Shown here: piece by piece, positions 1-6,434 of the stretch
How the letters are laid out: every line of letters begins with the position of its first letter
Position numbering within the stretch: the first letter of the stretch is position 1
Assembly (NCBI GenBank): GCA_900321145.1
Contig: ONVB01000065.1
Span: forward strand, 1-13,571
Length of the DNA: 13,571 nucleotides
DNA from: an uncultured Eubacteriales bacterium
GTDB taxonomy: Bacteria; Bacillota; Clostridia; Lachnospirales; Lachnospiraceae
Direction of reading: 5' to 3'
Made by a program: the position numbers and the translations under genes
Notes under the pieces: model-generated
Database searches by the model: none
Seen by the model: only the letters and a program-made list of their open reading frames with translations
Told to the model about the DNA's origin: nothing

Positions 1-325
1 AGGCGTTCTTCCGTCTCCTGCTGCTCCTTCAGGCGCGCGAGTTCCTCCGTCTTCTGCTGTTCCCGCAAGTGTTCCCGGTTCTCTTTTACACAGCCAATCG
101 TGCTTCTCCCGCGGCTTCTCCACCTTCAATAGCAACCATTCAATTTTCTTCGAAAGTCTCCGGCTTCTTTTGCTTTGAAATCTCAGTGGTAGTAGCCTCA
201 GCCAGCATATTAAGCACCAGTTCCAACAACATCGACAACCTAAAAATACCATTCCTTCTGAGTTCTTTTGTGCCATATATACCCCCGTCTTTGAGATCAC
301 AAATTGTGACCTCAAAAGAATTTAT
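1..325 (-). pseudogene. Decayed coding remnant, possibly the C-terminal part of a BRO/DinD-type phage antirepressor
   Basis: No intact gene is present here, but one minus-strand frame is strikingly protein-like. It is open from a stop at 328–326 to a stop at 142–140, continues in the same frame to a stop at 88–86, then appears to shift frame and stays open to the window edge. The pieces read ...LNMLAEATTTEISKQKKP..., then EGGEAAGEARLAV, then a charged coiled-coil-like stretch (REHLREQQKTEELARL). The only ATG in the main frame is at 232. From memory, the LNMLAE...TEIS...P..FEEN...EGG..A...AR pattern resembles the region after the Bro-N domain in phage antirepressor or DinD-like proteins; this family call is weak. 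The in-frame stops and frame change indicate decay. The plus-strand open frame at 69–365 is the antisense shadow of this remnant. The gene would continue beyond base 1. Confidence 0.35.
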
Positions 326-328
326 CTA

Positions 329-556
329 TTTGTCAAATAATACAAATGCGATCCATCTCGTATAAAAAACCAAGTTATGCGCTTTATTTTGCGCTTTAAA
401 TCCAATTCCTCCGTACCTATGATGTACCTGCCACCTCATTGCCTGTTATCAAATTGTTATCTTCTAACGCAAAAAGGCTTCCGAAAACGTACGATCAACG
501 CTATCGAAAGCCTTTATTTTCGGTTATTGAATTACTAACCTGCAAGCCACCCAGTA
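329..556. other. Gene-free region downstream of guaA
   Basis: Apart from the guaA terminator, nothing convincing is visible. On the minus strand GGAGGAATTG near 405–415 looks like a ribosome binding site before a TTG, but the frame after it stops after about 27 codons, next to the decayed remnant. Confidence 0.5.
469..515 (-). terminator. Rho-independent terminator of guaA
   Basis: On the minus strand, 42 bases after the guaA stop, an 11-bp stem (AAAGGCTTTCG at 515–505 pairing with CGGAAGCCTTT at 483–473, one G·U pair) closes a 21-base loop and runs into a short U tract (CCTTTTTG). The plus strand also reads CCTTTATTTT after the stem, so the structure may act in both directions. Confidence 0.75.
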
Positions 557-2116
557 TCACTCCAGCTCTATCGTCCCCGGCGGCTTTGAAGTGAGGTCGT
601 ACATTACACGGTTTACTCCCTTAACCTCGTTGATGATACGGTTCATGGTCTTCTGGAGTATCTCAAACGGGATGTCCGTGCAGTCTGCTGTCATAAAGTC
701 GCTTGTGTTCACCGCGCGAAGAACCACAGCATAGTCATAGGTTCTGAAGTCTCCCATGACACCCACGGAGCGCATGTTGGAAAGAGCAGCGAAGAACTGG
801 TTCGGAAGGTGGCGGATACGGCCGTTTGCCAAAGCCTTGTCCATCTCTTCGCGGAAGATGGCATCTGCATCCTGTACTATCCTTACCTTTTCAGCGTCCA
901 CCTCACCCACGATCCTGACGCCGAGTCCCGGACCGGGAAACGGCTGACGGTATACCAGGTACTCGGGGATACCGAGCTCAAGGCCCGCCTTCCTTACCTC
1001 ATCCTTGAAAAGCATGCGAAGAGGTTCTACTATCTCCTTGAAGTCCACATGGTCGGGAAGACCTCCCACGTTGTGATGTGACTTGATGGTAGCGGACTTT
1101 CCGAGACCTGATTCTATCACATCCGGATATATGGTTCCCTGAGCGAGAAAATCAACAGCTCCGATCTTTTTTGCTTCCTCTTCAAATACATGTATGAATT
1201 CTTCACCTATTATCTTTCGCTTCTGCTCGGGATCGGATACACCAGCAAGCTTTGCATAGAAGCGTGCCTGTGCATTTACACGGATAAAGTTGAGTTCGTA
1301 ATTACCCGAAGGTCCGAAGATTGCCTCTACCTCATCGCCCTCGTTCTTCCTTAAAAGACCGTGATCCACGAACACGCAGGTCAGCTGCTTTCCTACAGCC
1401 TTGGAGAGAAGCACCGCGGCAACAGAGGAATCAACTCCGCCCGAAAGAGCGCAGAGCACTCTTCCGTCTCCTATCTTCGCCCTGAGCACTTCCACCGTAT
1501 CTTGAACAAATGAATCCATCTTCCAGTCACCCTTGCACTCGCATACATTGTATACGAAGTTCCTGAGCATCTCCTTGCCCTGCTCAGTATGCATTACCTC
1601 CGGGTGAAACTGAGTGGCATAAAGTCTTTTTTCCGCACATTCCATGGCCGCAACCGGACAGTCTGCCGTGTGTGCGGTAACAGTAAAGCCTTCAGGTGCT
1701 TGAGCTATATAATCCGTATGGCTCATCCATGATGAGACCTTGTTTTTCACGCCTCGAAACAGCTTCGACTTTTCAAATGCATCTATCACCGTTTCCGTCC
1801 TTCCGTACTCGGACACGGGCGCAGTCTTCACCTGTCCGCCGAGCTTATATGCCATAAGCTGTGAACCGTAGCATATTCCGAGTATCGGAACACCTATATC
1901 GAAGATATCCGCCGTGTACGACGGCGAATCCTCGGCATACACGCTGTTCGGGCCTCCTGTAAATATAATGCCCGCCGGATCTAAGCTTTTTATCTCGTCA
2001 AGGCTCATGGTATAAGGGTGAACCTCGGTATATACGCCACACTCCCTCACCCGCCTTGCTATAAGCTGGTTATACTGCCCGCCGAAGTCGAGCACTATTA
2101 TCATTTCTCTTTTCAT
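557..2116 (-). CDS. guaA: GMP synthase (glutamine-hydrolysing)
   Basis: Converts XMP, ATP and glutamine to GMP, the last step of de novo guanine nucleotide synthesis, in the cytoplasm. The 519-residue length is normal for single-chain GuaA. An N-terminal class I glutamine amidotransferase domain carries the triad C82 (GICYGSQ), H171 and E173. The ATP-pyrophosphatase domain has the P-loop SGGVDS at about 225–230, and the C-terminal dimerisation domain ends in the family hallmark KPPGTIE. The frame is open 14 codons further upstream to an ATG at 2158, but the start at 2116 is preferred: AGGAGG lies 6 bases before it and MKREMIIVLDFGGQY begins exactly where the family begins. It lies 114 bases after the S41 protease, separated by a split repeat element; no convincing own promoter was found, so read-through from upstream is possible. 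A terminator follows. Confidence 0.98.
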   Translation of the reverse strand: MKREMIIVLDFGGQYNQLIARRVRECGVYTEVHPYTMSLDEIKSLDPAGIIFTGGPNSVYAEDSPSYTADIFDIGVPILGICYGSQLMAYKLGGQVKTAPVSEYGRTETVIDAFEKSKLFRGVKNKVSSWMSHTDYIAQAPEGFTVTAHTADCPVAAMECAEKRLYATQFHPEVMHTEQGKEMLRNFVYNVCECKGDWKMDSFVQDTVEVLRAKIGDGRVLCALSGGVDSSVAAVLLSKAVGKQLTCVFVDHGLLRKNEGDEVEAIFGPSGNYELNFIRVNAQARFYAKLAGVSDPEQKRKIIGEEFIHVFEEEAKKIGAVDFLAQGTIYPDVIESGLGKSATIKSHHNVGGLPDHVDFKEIVEPLRMLFKDEVRKAGLELGIPEYLVYRQPFPGPGLGVRIVGEVDAEKVRIVQDADAIFREEMDKALANGRIRHLPNQFFAALSNMRSVGVMGDFRTYDYAVVLRAVNTSDFMTADCTDIPFEILQKTMNRIINEVKGVNRVMYDLTSKPPGTIELE

Positions 2117-2132
2117 CAAGTTCCTCCTATGT

Positions 2133-2222
2133 ATAAGATTCTTCCTGTTGCTTCGCAAGCCCTCGCCGGGCCGGCATCACAACGCTTCGCATTGTGATCT
2201 GCGTCGCTTCGCTCAGAATAAC
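2133..2222. repeat. Intergenic quasi-palindromic repeat, copy A, split by a 58-base insert
   Basis: Plus-strand ATAAGATTCTTC (2133–2144) and GTCGCTTCGCTCAGAATAAC (2203–2222) are the two halves of the element found uninterrupted at 6344–6372 and 7578–7612. Between them lie 58 bases that contain a hairpin (ATCACAACG at 2176–2184 with CATTGTGAT at 2190–2198, one mismatch) and a GC palindrome (GCCGG-G-CCGGC, 2165–2175). GCTTCGC occurs three times across the element. It fills almost all of the gap between the S41 protease and guaA and ends a few bases before the guaA ribosome binding site. Confidence 0.65.
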
Positions 2223-2230
2223 ACTCTCGC

Positions 2231-3430
2231 CTACTTTTCGGTCAGCAGCTCCAAAGCCTTCTTAAACTGCGGATCTTCCTCCCTGCTTAAGCCTGCCGCA
2301 CTCTCCCTGTCATCCGGAAGCTTCACCTCGTAATCAGGCTCTATACCCTTCTCATGCAGGTCATAGCCCGAAGGCGTGAAATACTTGGCTATAGTTATCT
2401 TGATCGCACTTCCGTCGGACAGAGGTATGATCGACTGAACTATACCCTTGCCGAAGGTTTTGGTACCGACAAGAACAGCCTTGCCCGAATCCCTAAGCGC
2501 ACCAGCCATGATCTCGGAAGCACTTGCGCTGTAACCGTTTACCAGCATTACTATCGGCACATCAACCGAATGCTGTTCGGTATCCTTGTGCTCACTCGTT
2601 ACATTTCCGTTCTTATCCTTGGTAGATACAATGACTCCGTCATTCATCACATAGTCACATACTTTTACAACCGCCGATACGAGTCCGCCGCCGTTGTCCC
2701 TTAAATCAAAGATATAAGCCTTCGCTCCCTTGGCAGTCAGATCATCTATGGCCTCCTTGAACTCATCGAAGGTTATCTCGCTGAATGTAGAGATGGATAT
2801 ATATCCTATGTCGCCCTCGAGCATCTCGTAATCCACACTATAATTTTCTACCTCCCGACGCGGTATGTCAAACTCAAGCTCTTCCTTGGTTGAAGGTCTG
2901 TATATCTTCAAGTGCGCGGTCGTATTCTCCGAACCGCGTATCTTCTCCACAACCATTTCAAGACCCTGATCCGTGATCACCATGTCATCTACCTCAAGTA
3001 TGACATCCTCAGGCTTAAGCCCTGCTTCTTCCGCGGGACTCTGCTTTATAGGGCGGACGACCACAACCGAGAAATCCTGCATCTGTGTAACCACAGCACC
3101 TATACCTACATACTTTCCTGAGGTATCCTCCATCAGATCGGCTATCTCAACATTGGTGTAGTATCTTGAGTAGGGATCATCAAGTCCTGCCATAATTCCG
3201 TCATAGATGGCCTCCTCCTGAGTAGCCCGGTCGGTTTCAAAATAAAACTCCTTATCTATAATACCGTTTATCTCGTCAATCTTATTTAAGACAGCTTGAT
3301 CGTGAACAAGGTCCACACTTGTTTCTCCTGTCACCTCAGCCTTTGAAGCAGATTCTTTTTTTCCGCACCCGCCCAGAAGGCTGAGTGCAAGAACCACTGC
3401 AAGAACTGCTTTGCCTCTACTGCGTCTCAT
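2231..3430 (-). CDS. ctpA: S41 family C-terminal processing protease, lipoprotein with PDZ domain
   Basis: An extracytoplasmic serine protease of the CtpA/CtpB type that cleaves secreted or wall-associated proteins. Numbering from the most upstream in-frame start (3448): signal segment about 13–27 ending in a lipobox-like LLGGC (C28); N-terminal helical region about 50–110; PDZ domain about 112–195 (YVGIGA..., with SPAEEAGLKPEDVI); S41 catalytic domain about 210–375. The Ser-Lys-Gln triad is visible as S309 in NGYSASASEI, K334 in TFGKGIVQ, and Q338. I chose the ATG at 3430 (399 residues) because AAAGGA lies 6 bases before it; the GTG at 3448 and ATG at 3445 have no ribosome binding site. It follows the M23 peptidase by about 70 bases, suggesting a shared transcript and perhaps that this hydrolase is a substrate. 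Substrate identity is inference. Confidence 0.93.
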   Translation of the reverse strand: MRRSRGKAVLAVVLALSLLGGCGKKESASKAEVTGETSVDLVHDQAVLNKIDEINGIIDKEFYFETDRATQEEAIYDGIMAGLDDPYSRYYTNVEIADLMEDTSGKYVGIGAVVTQMQDFSVVVVRPIKQSPAEEAGLKPEDVILEVDDMVITDQGLEMVVEKIRGSENTTAHLKIYRPSTKEELEFDIPRREVENYSVDYEMLEGDIGYISISTFSEITFDEFKEAIDDLTAKGAKAYIFDLRDNGGGLVSAVVKVCDYVMNDGVIVSTKDKNGNVTSEHKDTEQHSVDVPIVMLVNGYSASASEIMAGALRDSGKAVLVGTKTFGKGIVQSIIPLSDGSAIKITIAKYFTPSGYDLHEKGIEPDYEVKLPDDRESAAGLSREEDPQFKKALELLTEK

Positions 3431-3459
3431 ACTTATTCCTTTCATCACTAACTACACAA

Positions 3460-3478
3460 GGGGCAAAACCTTTGCCCC
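3460..3478 (-). other. Intergenic stem-loop between the M23 peptidase and the S41 protease
   Basis: A perfect 8-bp stem with a 3-base loop (GGGGCAAA-acc-TTTGCCCC on the plus strand) starts 24 bases after the M23 gene stop. It is not followed by a U tract on the minus strand, so it is more likely an mRNA-processing, stability or partial attenuation element than a full terminator. Confidence 0.5.
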
Positions 3479-3501
3479 CTGTTGTATGATATATAACATA
3501 T

Positions 3502-4683
3502 TTACTGAAGATACGGGTACGGATCCACATAGGTTCCGTTGATCCTCAAACCGAAGTGGCAGTGGGGGCCTGTCGAATCCCCTGTGCTTCCCGCAAGCGC
3601 GATAACTTCACCTCTGCCGACAATCTGTCCGACACTTACACAAAGTGACGAGTTGTGCATATACACTGTCGTTACTCCGTCACCGTGATCGATCATAACA
3701 TAGTTACCCATCGAACTTTCATAGCCCGCACCGATTATCGTACCGGCCTCACCTGCTACAATAGGAGTTCCCGTCGGACATCCTATATCAAGTCCTCTGT
3801 GCACTGTTCCCCACCTCGGACCAAATGTAGAGGTGATAACGCCGCCTGTCGATACCGGCCACTGGAAAGTGCCGCCCGTATAATAAACCGGCACATCTAC
3901 AGGCTGTCCGGTTGCTGCAGCTGCTGCAGCTGCCGCTGCTTCTGCTGCCTCACGCGCCTTTCTCTCTATCTCCTCAATCTCTGCATCGATTTCAGCTTCT
4001 CTTGCCTCAAGCTGAGCAACAACATCCTCATACTTTCCTATCTGAGTCTTATACTCAAGAAGCTGTGCCTGCTTACCCTCTATCAGGATATTCATGGCCT
4101 CTCTGCTCTCGAGCACATCTTTCTCGATATTATCAACCTCAAGAAGCTCCTCCTGAAGCTCCTTCTCCTTCTTCTGAACCTCATCCTTTATGGAAATGAG
4201 CTTTCTAAGCTGCTTTGAGTCATAATCAAATACTGCCGAAGCATACTCTGTCTCATTTACGACATTTGCTATATTCGTAGCCGAGAAGATGGCATCGAGC
4301 GGGTTCTCACCGCCATTTTCGTAGGAATACTGTATACGAAGCTTCATGGCTTCATACTGCACATTTTCATTCTCTTTAGACTTCTTGAGCTCCTTTTCCT
4401 TCGCGGTTATATCGTCAGCAAGCTTTTCCTTCCTATCCTCAAGCTCACTTATCTCATCCGTGTAGTCCTGAACCTGCTGGTCCATGACCGATATGGTGGT
4501 CAGTATATCATTTCTTCCTGTCTCAAGTGTACCAAGAAGCTCTTCTGCCTGCTCCTTCTTGCTTCCGTTTTCTCGCTTCTCCTCCTCCAGGTCGGATATG
4601 GTATCCGCAGACACCGGCATTATAAAAGCACCAACAAGCGCAAGAGCTACTGCAGTCTTGGCAAATAATCTGATCTTTTTCAT
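3502..4683 (-). CDS. Coiled-coil M23 (LytM) peptidoglycan endopeptidase, EnvC/PcsB-like FtsEX partner
   Basis: A secreted murein hydrolase expected to cut peptide cross-links during division or elongation. The 393-residue protein has a signal peptide about 1–26 (MKKIRLFAKT..., cleavage near VSA-D), a long coiled coil about 28–110 and 155–247, an alanine-rich hinge 246–257, and a C-terminal M23 domain about 275–390. The zinc ligands are all present: H295 and D299 in HRGLD, and H376 of the HCH motif; catalytic H343 is also present. Unlike E. coli EnvC, whose LytM domain is degenerate, this one looks active. The ATG has AGGAGG 7 bases upstream. It lies 49 bases after ftsX, which matches the known arrangement in which FtsEX controls a coiled-coil hydrolase (EnvC, PcsB or CwlO in other bacteria). 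Partnership here is inferred from architecture and context. Confidence 0.92.
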   Translation of the reverse strand: MKKIRLFAKTAVALALVGAFIMPVSADTISDLEEEKRENGSKKEQAEELLGTLETGRNDILTTISVMDQQVQDYTDEISELEDRKEKLADDITAKEKELKKSKENENVQYEAMKLRIQYSYENGGENPLDAIFSATNIANVVNETEYASAVFDYDSKQLRKLISIKDEVQKKEKELQEELLEVDNIEKDVLESREAMNILIEGKQAQLLEYKTQIGKYEDVVAQLEAREAEIDAEIEEIERKAREAAEAAAAAAAAATGQPVDVPVYYTGGTFQWPVSTGGVITSTFGPRWGTVHRGLDIGCPTGTPIVAGEAGTIIGAGYESSMGNYVMIDHGDGVTTVYMHNSSLCVSVGQIVGRGEVIALAGSTGDSTGPHCHFGLRINGTYVDPYPYLQ

Positions 4684-4732
4684 CTCATTACCTCCTAAAC
4701 TTCCCTCCGGATCATAGTTTTGAATTCTTTTA

Positions 4733-5644
4733 TCAAACCTTCAAATGCTTCCTTGTGGTTATGATACTTCCTATAAGTCCGAGCCCTATACCTATCGCTG
4801 CCGATACAGGTATGAGAACTATAAATATATCACCGATCGGAACAAATGCAAAGAGCTTGCTCACTACCGCATACCTTCCGATGATGTACTTAACTATATT
4901 GTCATACATATAATATACTATGATCAGCGGAAGCAGTGAACCGATAAGTCCGATCACCACACCCTCCACGATAAACGGCGCCCTTACGAAGAAGTTTGTA
5001 GCACCGATAAGCTTCATAATACCGATCTCTTCTTTCCTGACGGTGATACCTATGGTAATGGTATTGCTTATAAGGAATACCGACACCAGAAGAAGAATAA
5101 CAATAATTCCTATGGACGCATAGCTTACCACGCTGTTTAAAGCGACTATACCGTCCGCGGTCAACTCCGAGGTAGATACCTTTCTCACACCGTGAAGCCC
5201 TTTCAGAAACCTTATGAACTCCGACTGTGCCGAAAGATCCTTTAGGGTTATCTCAAATGAAGCGCTGTTTTTAAGCGGATTGTCGCCAGCGAAGGAAGCC
5301 ATGGCAGCCTCATAATCGTCCTCGTAGCGCTCCTTTGCATACTTCTCCCATGCCTGATCAGCAGATATATAATCCACGGTCCGGACTTCCTCGCGCATTC
5401 TTATCTGCTCACCTATCAGGTTGATGTTCGAATCCTCTATGCCCTCGTCAAAGAATACCGATATGGTCACGGTATTCTCGAGATCACTCACCGCTGTTCT
5501 GAAATTGACTATAACGCAATAGAATACACCGAAGAGGAAAAGGCACGATACTATGGTACCGATGGAAGCCAGTGAGAAGAGGAGATTTCTTCGGATATTC
5601 TTTAATCCCTGTCTTATGCTGTAAAAATATGAACTAATCCTCAT
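4733..5644 (-). CDS. ftsX: Cell division ABC transporter permease FtsX
   Basis: Membrane subunit of the FtsEX complex, which passes ATP-driven conformational change to an extracellular peptidoglycan hydrolase. The 303-residue protein has the usual layout: a cytoplasmic N-terminus rich in basic residues, TM1 about 21–45, an extracellular domain about 50–170, TM2 about 172–197, TM3 about 225–247 and TM4 about 272–295. The FtsX signature RKEEIGIMKLIGAT lies at 203–216 between TM2 and TM3. The start overlaps the end of ftsE by 11 bases (ATGAGGATTAG), so translational coupling is likely; a GGTGGA-type site inside ftsE precedes it. The hydrolase gene follows directly. Confidence 0.96.
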   Translation of the reverse strand: MRISSYFYSIRQGLKNIRRNLLFSLASIGTIVSCLFLFGVFYCVIVNFRTAVSDLENTVTISVFFDEGIEDSNINLIGEQIRMREEVRTVDYISADQAWEKYAKERYEDDYEAAMASFAGDNPLKNSASFEITLKDLSAQSEFIRFLKGLHGVRKVSTSELTADGIVALNSVVSYASIGIIVILLLVSVFLISNTITIGITVRKEEIGIMKLIGATNFFVRAPFIVEGVVIGLIGSLLPLIIVYYMYDNIVKYIIGRYAVVSKLFAFVPIGDIFIVLIPVSAAIGIGLGLIGSIITTRKHLKV

Positions 5645-6323
5645 CTATATATCCACCCTTTGCCTCGTCGCTTATTATTTCACCCTTCTTTAAGGTGATA
5701 ACTCTCTTTCTCATCATGTTGACTATCTCTTTGTTGTGTGTAACAACGACCACCGTCGTCCCCTTCTTGTTGACATCTTCGAGCAGTCTCATGATCTCCC
5801 ATGAATTCTTCGGATCAAGGTTACCTGTAGGCTCATCCGCAAGAAGTATCTCGGGCTTGTTCACCAAGGCACGTGCCAAAGCAACTCTTTGCTGTTCACC
5901 GCCCGAAAGCTGCCTCGGATATGACTTGTACTTATCCGCAAGTCCGACCAGCGTCAGCATCGCAGGCACCTGTCGCCTTATGAACCTTCCCGGAGTCTCG
6001 ATAACCCTCTGGGCAAAGGCTACATTTTCGTATACCGTCCTGTCCTTTAACAGGCGGAAGTTCTGGAACACTACTCCGATCTTTCTTCTGACCTTGGGGA
6101 TATTCCTCCTCTTGAGCTTGTTGTAGTCGTATTCCGCAAGCTTCACCTTTCCCGAGGTCGGATCAAGCTCCTTCAAAAGAAGCTTTAGAAGGGAAGTCTT
6201 GCCTGAGCCGCTCGCACCCACTATGAATACGAACTCACCGTCGTTAATCTCAAAATTGATGTCGTTTAAGGCGAAAGTTTTACTTCCCGGATACTTAAGC
6301 GACACGTGGTCTAACTTGATCAT
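5634..6323 (-). CDS. ftsE: Cell division ATP-binding protein FtsE
   Basis: Cytoplasmic ATPase of FtsEX. The 229-residue length is typical. All ABC motifs are visible: Walker A GASGSGKT (36–43), Q-loop Q87, signature LSGGEQQR (139–146), Walker B ILLADEP (159–165), and the switch histidine H196. The ATG at 6323 is preceded by AAGGAG at a rather long spacing of 11 bases. The 111-base gap upstream, between it and the CdaR-type regulator, contains a tandem repeat and repeat copy B and no convincing promoter, so ftsE may be transcribed together with the regulator. Confidence 0.96.
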   Translation of the reverse strand: MIKLDHVSLKYPGSKTFALNDINFEINDGEFVFIVGASGSGKTSLLKLLLKELDPTSGKVKLAEYDYNKLKRRNIPKVRRKIGVVFQNFRLLKDRTVYENVAFAQRVIETPGRFIRRQVPAMLTLVGLADKYKSYPRQLSGGEQQRVALARALVNKPEILLADEPTGNLDPKNSWEIMRLLEDVNKKGTTVVVVTHNKEIVNMMRKRVITLKKGEIISDEAKGGYIDED

Positions 6324-6343
6324 ATCTATTCTGTCTCCTTGTT

Positions 6344-6372
6344 ATAAGATTCTTAGCTTCGCTCAGAATGAC
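6344..6372. repeat. Intergenic quasi-palindromic repeat, copy B
   Basis: Plus strand ATAAGATTCTTA-GCTTCGCTCAGAATGAC. It matches both halves of copy A and the inverted copy C, but lacks about three central bases. ATTCT and AGAAT form the partly inverted ends. Read on the coding strand, it ends in AAGAATCTTAT just before the AAGGAG site of ftsE, the same placement as copy A has before guaA. Confidence 0.7.
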
Positions 6373-6410
6373 ACCGCTTTTTCCGGAACGGCACCGCCTT
6401 TTCCGGAACG
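6371..6410. repeat. Tandem duplication, two 20-base units
   Basis: Units at 6371–6390 and 6391–6410 agree at 18 of 20 positions; each carries CACCGC followed by TTTTCCGGAACG, with TTCCGGAA as an internal 8-base palindrome. The first unit overlaps the end of repeat copy B by two bases. The pair can fold as a hairpin using CCGGAA and TTCCGG arms. It sits between the regulator stop and ftsE. Confidence 0.75.
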
Positions 6411-6434
6411 ATACTGTCAGCCGAAGAATCCTTT

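Noticed and set aside
69..365. Plus-strand open frame of 98 codons
   Set aside because: Low-complexity Ser-rich product with no ribosome binding site; it is the antisense of the more protein-like minus-strand remnant.
809..1081. Plus-strand open frame of 90 codons inside guaA
   Set aside because: Shadow of the well-conserved GuaA coding sequence.
2127..2155. TTGCGA-17-TATACA promoter-like pair upstream of guaA
   Set aside because: Correct spacing, but transcription would start within the AGGAGG site, leaving no usable leader; it arises from the repeat element sequence.
2158..2158. Upstream ATG at 2158 as the guaA start
   Set aside because: It would add 14 residues unlike the family N-terminus and would lie before the strong AGGAGG site.
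3655..4218. Plus-strand open frame of 187 codons
   Set aside because: Antisense to the M23 peptidase coiled coil; composition rich in Cys/Leu/Ser, as expected from reverse-reading Glu/Lys codons, and no ribosome binding site.
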